From an uncultured Lachnospiraceae bacterium (lineage in GTDB: Bacteria; Bacillota; Clostridia; Lachnospirales; Lachnospiraceae), in NCBI GenBank assembly GCA_934292725.1, contig CAKQXY010000065.1:1-16107 (forward strand): a DNA stretch of 16,107 nt, in the 5' to 3' direction. Shown here piece by piece: positions 6,347 through 14,051 of the stretch (positions are counted from its first letter, which is position 1; every line of letters starts with the position of its first letter). Both the position numbers and the translations under genes were made by a program. The notes beneath the pieces were generated by a model, which was given only the letters and a program-made list of their open reading frames with translations, was not told where the DNA came from and did no database searches.

Positions 6347-6377
6347 AAAAAGGAGAGTCTTAATAAAAACTCTCCCC
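6347..6377 (-). terminator. terminator after the glycosyltransferase gene
   Basis: On the minus strand GGAGAGT (6369-6375) pairs with ACTCTCC (6352-6358), followed by five T. It starts about 10 bases past the glycosyltransferase stop and converges with the tRNA terminator at 6300-6324. Confidence 0.8.
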
Positions 6378-6387
6378 TTAAAAAATA

Positions 6388-7419
6388 TTAACTAAATCCA
6401 AAGAAGCGCTGTGCCAAACCATATCCCTTGCATACAATTGCTCTTCCCACCTTACCTGGAAGATTTAGTGCAATTCCCTGCGCACTAAAACGAAGATGAC
6501 GCCACATAGCTTGATTTTCTTTTTTCATATAGCTCCAGAGTGCTTCCTTTTTTTGTTTTGAATCCTCTGTGTTAATTAGCGCATAATGAACTGTAGTTAC
6601 TGTACACATAATCTGCAGATAACTGTATAAATAGCTGCGCAGCTTTTTGTTACTGATCTTTTCAAGATCAAATGCATCAAAGATGATGCGATTGACGCGA
6701 TCCTGCTGGTCGATTCGCTTCATCATAACCTGCTGATTAACAGACTGATCTTCTCTTCCCGTATAATACATATAAAAATCTACATCCAGATAGTACATAA
6801 CGCGCACATATGGAAATGGCTTGTATACATAAATATTATCAACATAGAATGTATGCTTTGGAAGCGTCAGGTTAATTCCCTTTAACAGACTGGTGCGGTA
6901 TATTACTGCATGCATCAAAAGATAATGACCTGTCTGGAACTTCCCTATATCATTCCAGCTAAAGAAACGCCCCTTTGGAAGTGTCTTACGATAATCAATT
7001 GCTTTTTGGTGAAGCACATCACCATTCTCGTCATGACGATCATAAACAAAATTGGAAATCAGCATATCAAGCTCATGATTTTTTTTGACAACACGGCGCA
7101 AAAAATCAAGAACCTGCTTATAAGCTTCTGGTGCAAGGCTGTCATCACTGTCAACTACCTTAAAGAACAGGCCTGTTGCATTTCTGATTCCCGTCGTTAC
7201 TGCGTCTCCATGACCTCCGTTTTCCTTATGAATTGCACGCACAATATTCGGATATTTTCTCTCATATTCGTCCGCAATTTCTGCTGTACGGTCTGTTGAT
7301 CCGTCATCCACGATCAAAATCTCTACCTCATCACCACCCGGAAGCAGCGTTGCCATGCAGCGGTCCAAATATGCCTCTGAATTATAGCTTGGAACTGTTA
7401 TTGTTAAAAGTTTCATCAT
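6388..7419 (-). CDS. Family 2 glycosyltransferase
   Basis: The 343-residue product is a GT-A fold family 2 glycosyltransferase, which transfers a sugar from a nucleotide-sugar donor. The nucleotide-binding start MKLLTITVPSYNSEAYLDRC (2-21) is followed by ILIVDDGSTD (35-44), the family-typical ENGGHGDAV (66-74), and the metal-binding VDSDDS (89-94). The C-terminal 150 residues are basic and aromatic, without clear membrane spans, so it is probably cytosolic or membrane-peripheral. Acceptor and product cannot be read from sequence; a cell-wall polymer or glycolipid is a guess. I start it at the ATGATG (7419 or 7416) because AGAAAGG lies 5-8 bases upstream. The frame is open to 7482, but those 21 extra codons lack a ribosome binding site and precede the normal family N-terminus. 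It follows the protease gene by 72 bases and is the last gene of the run. Confidence 0.88.
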   Translation of the reverse strand: MMKLLTITVPSYNSEAYLDRCMATLLPGGDEVEILIVDDGSTDRTAEIADEYERKYPNIVRAIHKENGGHGDAVTTGIRNATGLFFKVVDSDDSLAPEAYKQVLDFLRRVVKKNHELDMLISNFVYDRHDENGDVLHQKAIDYRKTLPKGRFFSWNDIGKFQTGHYLLMHAVIYRTSLLKGINLTLPKHTFYVDNIYVYKPFPYVRVMYYLDVDFYMYYTGREDQSVNQQVMMKRIDQQDRVNRIIFDAFDLEKISNKKLRSYLYSYLQIMCTVTTVHYALINTEDSKQKKEALWSYMKKENQAMWRHLRFSAQGIALNLPGKVGRAIVCKGYGLAQRFFGFS

Positions 7420-7491
7420 AAATACCTTTCTGTAGCCTGTCAGCATATGCTGCAGTGCAAAATTTTCCTGTACAAATACCATACAAGGTGA

Positions 7492-8247
7492 TTATATACA
7501 ATTTTTCAGGCTACTGCAAGGTCTTTTTGTCAAATACACAACTCCTGCAGCTGCTCCTGCAAGACCAATGATGCAGGCAGCCACTGCGTATGTCTGCAAA
7601 TGGCTGCTAAGCCATGTACTTTGCTGTACAAGAATGGATATGAGGTTGGCTGATACATGCAAAATAATTGGTGCTGTAAGCTTTGCGAACCGTTCATATG
7701 CCCAAATAAGAAGTGCTCCTAAAATAAATGCGTACAGCGCCTGAAGCAGATTGCCATGAACTGCGGCAAAAATCAAAAGCGCTGCCAAGGCTGACGGCCC
7801 CACACTAAGCCACGTGCGCATTCTTCTGTAAAGTATACCACGAAATAAAAGTTCCTCTGCCACTGGTGCTGCAATGCCAACTACAAGTATCTGAAGCCAC
7901 AGCTTGTCTGAATAAAGTGCCTTTGCTACATTTTTTGCATCATCTTCTCTGATTGCCTTTAACCCAGTCAGCTCAAACAACATATTAACGCCAATGCATG
8001 CACATATTCCAATTAAAATCAGGATTATTGCAGAATAAAGTGACAGCTTCTTGCCTTCCCAGCGAATCTGTTTGGAATCTTTATAAAATAAAATTCCCAT
8101 AATTATAATACAGGACACTTTTTCAATCAGATTTGCCATCAGACCGCCGTTTGGATAAAGACCCAGCACAGCCATTCCTATAGCCATATAAATGACGAGC
8201 GGATAAATCAAATTGATCAATCGTCTCGACAATGGTTGATATCTCAT
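7492..8247 (-). CDS. CPBP-family intramembrane metalloprotease (CAAX/Abi-like)
   Basis: A 251-residue multi-pass membrane protein with about eight hydrophobic segments. The three CPBP (PF02517) motifs are intact: PVAEELLFRG (128-137; Glu131, Glu132, Arg136), FAAVHGN (160-166; His164) and HVSANL (197-202; His197, Asn201). These residues build the metal-dependent active site of Rce1-type proteases, so an active enzyme is predicted. Bacterial members include bacteriocin-immunity proteins, processing enzymes and proteins of unknown role; no bacteriocin or CAAX substrate is visible here. Its ATG overlaps the stop of the upstream PF06541 gene as ATGA, with AAAAGGA upstream, so the two are probably translationally coupled and may work together. 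Confidence 0.88.
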   Translation of the reverse strand: MRYQPLSRRLINLIYPLVIYMAIGMAVLGLYPNGGLMANLIEKVSCIIIMGILFYKDSKQIRWEGKKLSLYSAIILILIGICACIGVNMLFELTGLKAIREDDAKNVAKALYSDKLWLQILVVGIAAPVAEELLFRGILYRRMRTWLSVGPSALAALLIFAAVHGNLLQALYAFILGALLIWAYERFAKLTAPIILHVSANLISILVQQSTWLSSHLQTYAVAACIIGLAGAAAGVVYLTKRPCSSLKNCI

Positions 8248-9230
8248 TTTTTATTTCCTTTTCTTATTTTTTCTTCCCGTTTTTTCTGATCTGCTTTTTT
8301 CATACGGGCACGAAAAGCTTCTTCTGACTGACGCTTTTGCTGTACTTTTGACACAGCAAGAGCTACTGCCTGTTTTTTCTCCTCAAAGGCTATTTTTTTC
8401 TCTTCAACGGCCTCCTGCACCTGCTGTTTTCGCTCCTCTGCTGCCAGTCTCCGTTCTTCCGCTGCCGCTTCTGCCGCCAGTTTTCCCTCTGCTACAGCAT
8501 CCGCCACTGCCTGCTTCTTCTCTTCTACACTCTCCTGCATGGCCTCTGCCTGTTCCTTAAGCTTCTTTGCCAATTCCTTTGATTTAACTTCTAAGTTCGG
8601 ATATGCCTCTCCGATACGGCGAAGCAGTACTGGATCCTCGCGAAGAAGCTGGCGCACCTTTGTGCTGACTTCCTCAGAATTATCTGCTTCTACGCCATCA
8701 ATTTCCTTTTTAACAAGATTAAATGCAATATGTGATACAACATTATCCCAGATCATCAGCATAACAATTGCACCAGACAATGCATAAAGAATCCACTGCG
8801 GAATGGCATGAATCCATTTCATCAAAACTGGATCAATCAGTTTTACAATTGCCACGCCTCCGATTCCAAATAAGACCAAATTTCCAATCCAGATACGGCC
8901 ATGCAGATTCATTGGCTTTTGGCTGTAATCCCACCAGCGCGCATGGAACATTTTTTCCATGTACCAGCTGACAAAATATTCGAGAACTCCGCAGAGTATA
9001 AAGGATGCCAAAAACGTCACAATATAGCTTGCATTTCCGATCAATCCACCCACTAAAACTGTTACAACAACGGCACCTGAGCCATAAATCGGGCAATAAG
9101 GACCAATTAAAAATCCACGGTTAATAAAACGGTGAAACTGTATATACTTTAATGTTACTTCCATGCACCATCCGGCAACAGAATAGCAAAAAAATAGTAC
9201 GATAAGCTCTGCTATTGTTTGTCTAAGCAT
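8244..9230 (-). CDS. PF06541-family membrane protein with long charged helical tail
   Basis: The 328-residue product begins with one PF06541-type membrane domain (about 5-175) closely resembling copy 1 of the paralog at 4048-5412: FFCYSVAGWCMEV, FINRGFLIGPYCPIYG, ARWWDYSQKPMNLHGRIWI and PVLMKWIHAIP. It continues with a soluble part containing RRIGEAYPNLEVKSKEL (204-220) and then about 100 residues of Ala/Glu/Lys/Arg-rich sequence predicted to form a long helix or coiled coil, with the imperfect repeat EEKKQAV / EERKQQV / EEKKQAV at 236, 265 and 283. The last 20 residues are strongly basic. Biochemical function is unknown. AAGGAG lies 9 bases before the ATG. It follows carB by 58 bases that hold a hairpin, and overlaps the protease gene by four bases. 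Confidence 0.8.
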   Translation of the reverse strand: MLRQTIAELIVLFFCYSVAGWCMEVTLKYIQFHRFINRGFLIGPYCPIYGSGAVVVTVLVGGLIGNASYIVTFLASFILCGVLEYFVSWYMEKMFHARWWDYSQKPMNLHGRIWIGNLVLFGIGGVAIVKLIDPVLMKWIHAIPQWILYALSGAIVMLMIWDNVVSHIAFNLVKKEIDGVEADNSEEVSTKVRQLLREDPVLLRRIGEAYPNLEVKSKELAKKLKEQAEAMQESVEEKKQAVADAVAEGKLAAEAAAEERRLAAEERKQQVQEAVEEKKIAFEEKKQAVALAVSKVQQKRQSEEAFRARMKKADQKKREEKIRKGNKK

Positions 9231-9257
9231 TCAATTTTCTCCTTTCAAAACGCATAA

Positions 9258-9281
9258 GGGGACAATATTTCTATTGTCCCC
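9258..9281 (-). terminator. carB-proximal hairpin, possible weak terminator
   Basis: A perfect 10-bp stem GGGGACAATA/TATTGTCCCC closes a GAAA (GNRA) tetraloop on the minus strand, 7 bases after the carB stop. What follows is TTATGCGTTTTG rather than a solid T-run, so termination may be partial, letting some transcription continue into the membrane-protein genes. An mRNA-stability role is also possible. Confidence 0.6.
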
Positions 9282-9288
9282 TGGTGTC

Positions 9289-12200
9289 TCAAATGGTTGC
9301 GATATCGATCAGTGTCAGCTGCTCTTCTCTATTCTCAAGGCTAGTAATCAATGCCTTTGCTGTATCGATTGCTGTCAATACATTTACACCTGTCTCGATT
9401 GCATTTCTGCGGATAATGAAACCATCATGGCTGTGCTCTGCACCCTGTGTCGGTGTATCGATTACAAGGTCAATCTGATGGCCAAGAATCAAATCAAGAA
9501 GATTCGGTGAATCCTGCTCCAGCTTGCTTATATGAAGGGTATCTACTCCCTTTGCACGAAGCGCTGCTCCTGTTCCCTTTGTCGCATAGATCTCGTAGCC
9601 AATTGCCTTGAAACGTCTTGCGATATCTACGATCTCTTCCTTATCATCATCGCGAACTGTAATAATCATCTTCTTATACTTTGGAAGATGGAAGCCTGCG
9701 CCAAGGAAAGCCTTATAAAGTGCCTCGTTAAAGGTTTTGCCGATTCCCAGACACTCACCTGTTGACTTCATCTCCGGTCCAAGTGCAATATCAGCTCCGC
9801 GCAGCTTCTCAAATGAGAATACAGGCATCTTAATTGCATAATAATCTGCTTCCTTTTGCAGACCTGGCTCATAACCAAGACCACGAATTGTATTTCCAAT
9901 GATGACCTGTGTTGCCAGATCAACAATCGGGATTCCTGTTACCTTACTGATATACGGTACGGTACGTGAAGAACGCGGATTAACCTCGATTACATAAACA
10001 GCGCCCTGATACTCGATAAACTGAATATTAATCAGACCTCTTACATGAAGCGCTCTTGCCAGACGCTTTGTATACTCAACGATAGTTTCTTTTGTCTTCT
10101 GACTGATGCTCTTTGCCGGATAGACAGAAATACTATCACCAGAATGGATACCAGCACGCTCAATATGCTCCATGATACCAGGAATCAAAATATCCTGTCC
10201 ATCACATACAGCATCAACCTCAAGCTCCTTACCCATCAGATATTTATCTACAAGAATCGGATGCTCTTGTGCATAACGATTGATAATACCAATATACTGC
10301 GTAATATCCTCGTCGTTGATTGCGATCTGCATACCCTGACCGCCAAGAACGTAGGATGGACGAACAAGAACCGGATAACCAAGCTCATGCGCAACCTTTA
10401 ATGCCTCTTCTACTGTAAATACAGTGCCGCCTGATGCACGCGGAATCTCTGTCTCGCGAAGAATCTGATCAAACAGCTCACGATCCTCTGCCGCATCAAC
10501 GTCTTTTGCGCTCGTTCCAAGAATCGGAACTCCCATCTTCATTAAAGCCTCAGTCAGCTTAATTGCTGTCTGACCGCCAAACTGAACAACAGCGCCGTCT
10601 GGATGCTCCAGATTTACAATGCTCTCCACATCTTCTGGTGTCAGCGGCTCAAAATACAGCTTATCTGCAATATCGAAATCGGTTGAAACTGTTTCAGGAT
10701 TGTTGTTGATGATAACAGTCTCATAGCCTTCCTTTGCAAATGCCCAAGTACAATGAACAGAACAGAAGTCAAACTCAATACCCTGTCCGATACGAATCGG
10801 TCCTGAACCAAGAACAAGAACCTTCTTTCTTCCATCTGTCTTTTTCGCCTCATTCTCGCTTCCAAAAACAGAATAATAATATGGTGTAGTTGCTGCAAAC
10901 TCTGCTGCACATGTATCAACCATCTTAAAGGATGCTGTGATACCATTGTCGTAGCGCATCTTCTTTACCTGTTCCTCAGTCTTGCCGCTTAAGGATGCTA
11001 TTACCTTATCTGGGAACTCAATACGCTTTGCTTCCTTTAACAAATCAGTAGTAAGTTCTTCTGTTTTCAGACGTGTCTCCATCTCTACAAGGATAGCAAT
11101 CTTGTCAATAAACCACGGATCAATCATTGTGATCTGATGGATCTTTTCATAGCTGTAGCCTCTGCGGATTGCCTCTGCAATGCGGAAGATTCTGCGGTCA
11201 TCGACAATACTCATCTGCTCCTCAAACTCATCTGCCGTCAGCTTGCTGTACTCATCTGTTACAAGGCTGTCAACATGCTGCTCAAGAGAACGAAGTGCTT
11301 TCATAAGACCACCCTCGAAGTTATCACAGATAGCCATAACTTCTCCTGTTGCCTTCATCTGTGTTGTCAGCTTTCTTGATGCACTGATAAACTTATCAAA
11401 CGGCAGTCTCGGAATCTTGACAACGCAATAGTCTAACATTGGCTCGAAGCTTGCGAAGGTTTTCTTTGTGATGGCATTCGGAATCTCATCAAGAGTGTAG
11501 CCAAGTGCAATCTTTGCTGCAACCTTTGCAATCGGGTAACCTGTTGCCTTTGATGCCAGTGCAGAGGAACGGCTTACACGCGGGTTTACCTCAATAACAC
11601 AATACTCAAAGCTGTCTGGCTTTAATGCGTACTGAACATTACATCCTCCAGTAATCTTTAACTCACTGATGATATTCAACGCTGAAGTACGAAGCATCTG
11701 ATATTCCTTATCGCCAAGCGTCTGAGACGGTGCAACAACTATACTGTCTCCTGTATGAACACCAACAGGGTCAATGTTTTCCATGTTGCAGACTGTAATT
11801 ACATTTCCTGCACCATCACGCATTACCTCGTACTCAATCTCTTTCCATCCTGCGATACAGCGCTCAACCAAAACCTCACCTACACGAGAAAGACGAAGAC
11901 CATTTCCTAAAATTTCCTCCATCTGCTCTTTGTCATATGCGATTCCGCCGCCGCTTCCTCCAAGTGTGTAGGCAGGACGAAGAACAACCGGATAACCGAT
12001 CTGTTCTGCAAATTCAAGTCCATCTGGAATGTTGTGAACAACCTTAGATGCTGCACAAGGCTCTCCAATCTTTTCCATTGTATCCTTAAACTCCTGACGA
12101 TCCTCTGCCTTTCTGATCGTCTCTGGTGTAGTACCAATCAAACGGCATCCATACTTTTCAAGAATACCTTTCTCTGCAAGCTCCATACCAAGATTTAGAC

Positions 12201-12483
12201 CAGCCTGACCTCCCAGTGTCGGAAGAACACTGTCAGGACGCTCTTTTTCGATAATCTGCTCTAACACCTCTGCTGTTAATGGCTCGATATAGACATGATC
12301 GGCAATTCTTTTATCTGTCATAATCGTCGCTGGATTAGAGTTTACCAGAACAACTGATACACCCTCCTCCTTTAATGAACGGCAGGCCTGTGTACCTGCA
12401 TAGTCAAACTCTGCTGCCTGGCCGATGACAATCGGACCCGAACCAATTACAAGAACCTTCTTTATACTGCTATCCTTTGGCAT
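9289..12483 (-). CDS. carB: Carbamoyl phosphate synthase, large subunit
   Basis: The 1064-residue subunit makes carbamoyl phosphate from bicarbonate, ammonia (channelled from CarA) and two ATP, for pyrimidine and arginine synthesis. It shows the internal duplication of the family. Each half starts with the dinucleotide-like loop (VLVIGSGPIVIGQAAEFDYAG at about 10-30; VLVLGSGPIRIGQGIEFDF at about 555-575) and contains an ATP-grasp domain, with GGSGGGIAY and EVNPRVSRSSALASKATGYP in the first and GGQGMQIA and EVNPRSSRTVPYISKVTGIP in the second. The MGS-like allosteric domain occupies about 937-1064. Length is standard and no frameshift is seen. The ATG is preceded by AGGAGG at 10 bases, 24 bases after carA. 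Regulation comes from the carA leader. Confidence 0.98.
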   Translation of the reverse strand: MPKDSSIKKVLVIGSGPIVIGQAAEFDYAGTQACRSLKEEGVSVVLVNSNPATIMTDKRIADHVYIEPLTAEVLEQIIEKERPDSVLPTLGGQAGLNLGMELAEKGILEKYGCRLIGTTPETIRKAEDRQEFKDTMEKIGEPCAASKVVHNIPDGLEFAEQIGYPVVLRPAYTLGGSGGGIAYDKEQMEEILGNGLRLSRVGEVLVERCIAGWKEIEYEVMRDGAGNVITVCNMENIDPVGVHTGDSIVVAPSQTLGDKEYQMLRTSALNIISELKITGGCNVQYALKPDSFEYCVIEVNPRVSRSSALASKATGYPIAKVAAKIALGYTLDEIPNAITKKTFASFEPMLDYCVVKIPRLPFDKFISASRKLTTQMKATGEVMAICDNFEGGLMKALRSLEQHVDSLVTDEYSKLTADEFEEQMSIVDDRRIFRIAEAIRRGYSYEKIHQITMIDPWFIDKIAILVEMETRLKTEELTTDLLKEAKRIEFPDKVIASLSGKTEEQVKKMRYDNGITASFKMVDTCAAEFAATTPYYYSVFGSENEAKKTDGRKKVLVLGSGPIRIGQGIEFDFCSVHCTWAFAKEGYETVIINNNPETVSTDFDIADKLYFEPLTPEDVESIVNLEHPDGAVVQFGGQTAIKLTEALMKMGVPILGTSAKDVDAAEDRELFDQILRETEIPRASGGTVFTVEEALKVAHELGYPVLVRPSYVLGGQGMQIAINDEDITQYIGIINRYAQEHPILVDKYLMGKELEVDAVCDGQDILIPGIMEHIERAGIHSGDSISVYPAKSISQKTKETIVEYTKRLARALHVRGLINIQFIEYQGAVYVIEVNPRSSRTVPYISKVTGIPIVDLATQVIIGNTIRGLGYEPGLQKEADYYAIKMPVFSFEKLRGADIALGPEMKSTGECLGIGKTFNEALYKAFLGAGFHLPKYKKMIITVRDDDKEEIVDIARRFKAIGYEIYATKGTGAALRAKGVDTLHISKLEQDSPNLLDLILGHQIDLVIDTPTQGAEHSHDGFIIRRNAIETGVNVLTAIDTAKALITSLENREEQLTLIDIATI

Positions 12484-12507
12484 TGCTATGTTTCCTCCTG
12501 TCGTCTA

Positions 12508-13587
12508 TTATTTATTTTTTCCTGCTGCCATCATATCTAAAAATCTATCAAACAAGTAAGCACTGTCCTGCGGTCCAGGGCAAGCCTCCGGATGATACTG
12601 AACTGTAAAAATGTTCTTTCCTGTATAAGAAAGACCCTCATTTGTTCCATCATTTACATTTACAAATGCCGGTACAGCAACCTTTGGATCAAGCTTGTCG
12701 GTATCTACAACATAACCATGATTCTGAGAGGTAATATAAACTCTTCCTGTCTTTAAATCCTTTACCGGATGATTGCCGCCGCGATGACCATATTTCATCT
12801 TATGGGTATCAAGACCATTTGCAAGTGCCATCAGCTGATGACCAAGACAAATTGCAAAAATCGGAACGTTAGAATCATACAGCTTTTTGATCTCCTTAAT
12901 GATCTCTGTACACTCCTTCGGATCTCCAGGACCATTTGAAAGCATAATGCCATCAGGGTTTGCTGCAAGAATCTCTTCTGCTTTTGTGTCAGCAGGATAA
13001 ATGGTAACTTCACAGCCTCTCTTATGAAGTGAGTCGCCAATATTTTTCTTTGCGCCAAGATCAAGAAGTGCTACCTTGTAACCATCTCCCGGCAATACTT
13101 CTCTTTCCTTACATGTAGTTGCCATTACTACACCAGTCGGGGAATATGCTTTAAGCTTTGGAAGGATCTCCTCCAAATCAAAATCCTCTCTGCGTGTAAT
13201 CATACCATTCATGGTTCCCTTCTCACGCAAAAGCTGTGTCAATGCTCTAGTATCAATTCCACAGATTCCTGGAATTTCATTTTTCTCAAGAAACTCCTGA
13301 ATAGTTCCCTGACTTCTGAAGTTGCTTGGCATACGGGACAACTCACGTACAATATAGCCATCCGGCCACGGACGCTTTGACTCCATATCCTCATAACAGA
13401 TTCCATAATTACCGATCAGCGGATAAGTCATTACAACTGCCTGACCCGCATAAGAAGGATCTGTAAGTACCTCTAGGTAGCCTGTCATTGAAGTATTAAA
13501 AACAATCTCACTGATGATTTCTTTATCTGCGCCAATCGCTGTACCTGTAAATACATGTCCATCCTCTAAAATTAGAAATGCCTTCAT
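12508..13587 (-). CDS. carA: Carbamoyl phosphate synthase, small (glutaminase) subunit
   Basis: CarA hydrolyses glutamine and passes ammonia to CarB. The 359-residue product has the N-terminal CPSase small domain (about 1-140, including NTSMTGYLEVLTDPSYAGQ) and a class I glutamine amidotransferase domain (about 170-355) with the triad Cys247 (FAICLGHQL), His332 and Glu334 (VQYHPEACPGP), plus SNGPGDP (217-223) forming the oxyanion region. I start it at the ATG at 13587, which gives the normal MKAFLILEDG beginning. The open frame runs to a TTG at 13647, but that stretch encodes the attenuator hairpin rather than a family N-terminus. The ribosome binding site is modest (GGTGA at 4 bases, AAAGGG at 12). 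It forms an operon with carB, 24 bases downstream. Confidence 0.97.
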   Translation of the reverse strand: MKAFLILEDGHVFTGTAIGADKEIISEIVFNTSMTGYLEVLTDPSYAGQAVVMTYPLIGNYGICYEDMESKRPWPDGYIVRELSRMPSNFRSQGTIQEFLEKNEIPGICGIDTRALTQLLREKGTMNGMITRREDFDLEEILPKLKAYSPTGVVMATTCKEREVLPGDGYKVALLDLGAKKNIGDSLHKRGCEVTIYPADTKAEEILAANPDGIMLSNGPGDPKECTEIIKEIKKLYDSNVPIFAICLGHQLMALANGLDTHKMKYGHRGGNHPVKDLKTGRVYITSQNHGYVVDTDKLDPKVAVPAFVNVNDGTNEGLSYTGKNIFTVQYHPEACPGPQDSAYLFDRFLDMMAAGKNK

Positions 13588-13609
13588 TGGTTCACCATGC
13601 CCTTTCGCC

Positions 13610-13642
13610 AAAAATAAAGACGGTACACACACGTGCACCGTC
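13610..13642 (-). terminator. intrinsic terminator within the carA leader
   Basis: A 10-bp stem (13633-13642 with 13619-13628, one G-U pair) with loop GTGT is followed by TTTATTTTT, ending 22 bases before the carA ATG. It lies downstream of a promoter for carA and so acts as an attenuator rather than an end-of-operon terminator. Confidence 0.85.
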
Positions 13643-13690
13643 CGCAATTCTCTATCCAGGCGGTACCTCGCCTTGAATTTTGTTGTTATC
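13610..13690 (-). promoter_or_regulatory. transcription attenuator leader of carAB
   Basis: The leader, read on the minus strand, can form three competing structures. Hairpin 1, AGGCG-AGGTAC-CGCCT (13658-13673), sits on a possible basal AATTC/GAATT stem. An antiterminator can form by pairing GTACCGCC (13659-13666) with GGACGGTGC (13635-13643). The terminator is GACGGTGCAC-GTGT-GTGTACCGTC followed by TTTATTTTT (13610-13642). Hairpin 1 and the terminator can coexist; the antiterminator excludes both. This is the layout of PyrR-controlled leaders, where UMP-bound PyrR stabilises hairpin 1, but the canonical hexaloop is not clearly present, so the regulator is unproved. Confidence 0.72.
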
Positions 13691-13696
13691 TGAGAT

Positions 13697-13725
13697 ATAG
13701 TACCATGGATAAATTATTTTTTCAA
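13697..13725 (-). promoter_or_regulatory. sigma-A promoter of carAB
   Basis: On the minus strand, -35 TTGAAA (13720-13725), a 17-base spacer ending in the extended element TGG, and -10 TACTAT (13697-13702) predict a start near 13690 and a leader of about 100 bases before carA. Confidence 0.8.
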
Positions 13726-13730
13726 GTCCC

Positions 13731-13762
13731 AAAACAAATTTCTGCATAATTGCAAAATTTTT
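13731..13762 (-). terminator. possible weak terminator after the 75-residue gene
   Basis: TTTTGCA (13751-13757) pairs with TGCAGAA (13740-13746) around ATTA, with a few A-T pairs extending the stem and TTTGTTTT following. The stem is AT-rich and imperfect; the main support is its place between the upstream gene's stop and the carA promoter. Confidence 0.3.
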
Positions 13763-13804
13763 GTGCTCTTTATTTATGTGCACCGTTCAATTCCTACAAA
13801 ACAA

Positions 13805-14032
13805 TCAGTTTTCGAACTCAACATAGATTTCAAACGTACTGCCCTTTCGTTCCTTTGAAACAACTTTGCCCTCGCGGCTTTTAATGCGATCCGCGTTTTT
13901 ATAATTTTTGGACATAGCCAGTGCCGGAACAATTGTGTAGTAATACGAAAATGGGAGCTGTCCCTCAATAATCGTAACACTGTCTCCAATATTTAAGACA
14001 TCACGCTCCATATGAAACAATTCTTTTCTCAT
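13805..14032 (-). CDS. conserved-looking small protein of unknown function
   Basis: This 75-residue, soluble-looking protein has no signal peptide or membrane span. It reads as a small beta-rich domain: IGDSVTIIEGQLPF (15-28), a tyrosine cluster SYYYTIVPALAM (29-40), then RIKSREGKVVSKERKG (49-64) and a closing strand FEIYVEFEN (67-75), a pattern reminiscent of small SH3-like barrels. I do not recognise a named family with certainty. The ATG has AGGTG about 5 bases upstream and lies 19 bases after the GH42 beta-galactosidase, so the two are probably co-transcribed. The normal codon use, a good start site and the tight spacing favour a real gene over chance. Confidence 0.72.
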   Translation of the reverse strand: MRKELFHMERDVLNIGDSVTIIEGQLPFSYYYTIVPALAMSKNYKNADRIKSREGKVVSKERKGSTFEIYVEFEN

Positions 14033-14051
14033 CTCGACACCTCACAATTGC

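Noticed and set aside
7420..7482. Upstream start for the glycosyltransferase giving 21 extra residues
   Set aside because: No ribosome binding site precedes the upstream start, whereas AGAAAGG precedes ATGATG at 7419, where the family N-terminus begins. The palindrome CAGCATATGCTG at 7441-7452 falls in this gap and has no clear role.
8348..8560. Plus-strand Pro/Leu-rich frame
   Set aside because: It is the complement of the Ala/Glu/Lys-rich coiled-coil codons of the PF06541 gene, without its own start signals.
9289..12483. Several open frames of 60-120 codons on both strands inside carB
   Set aside because: All lie wholly within a full-length, intact, strongly conserved gene and have no ribosome binding sites or recognisable products.
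13588..13647. TTG start for carA giving 20 extra residues
   Set aside because: The extra codons are the attenuator stem and its T-run; CarA proteins begin at MKAFLILEDG.
13643..13690. Canonical PyrR-binding loop in the carA leader
   Set aside because: The consensus 4-bp stem around CNGNGA is not present: AGGCGA is followed by GG, but the flanks TTCA/GGTA do not pair. The attenuator is kept and the regulator left open.
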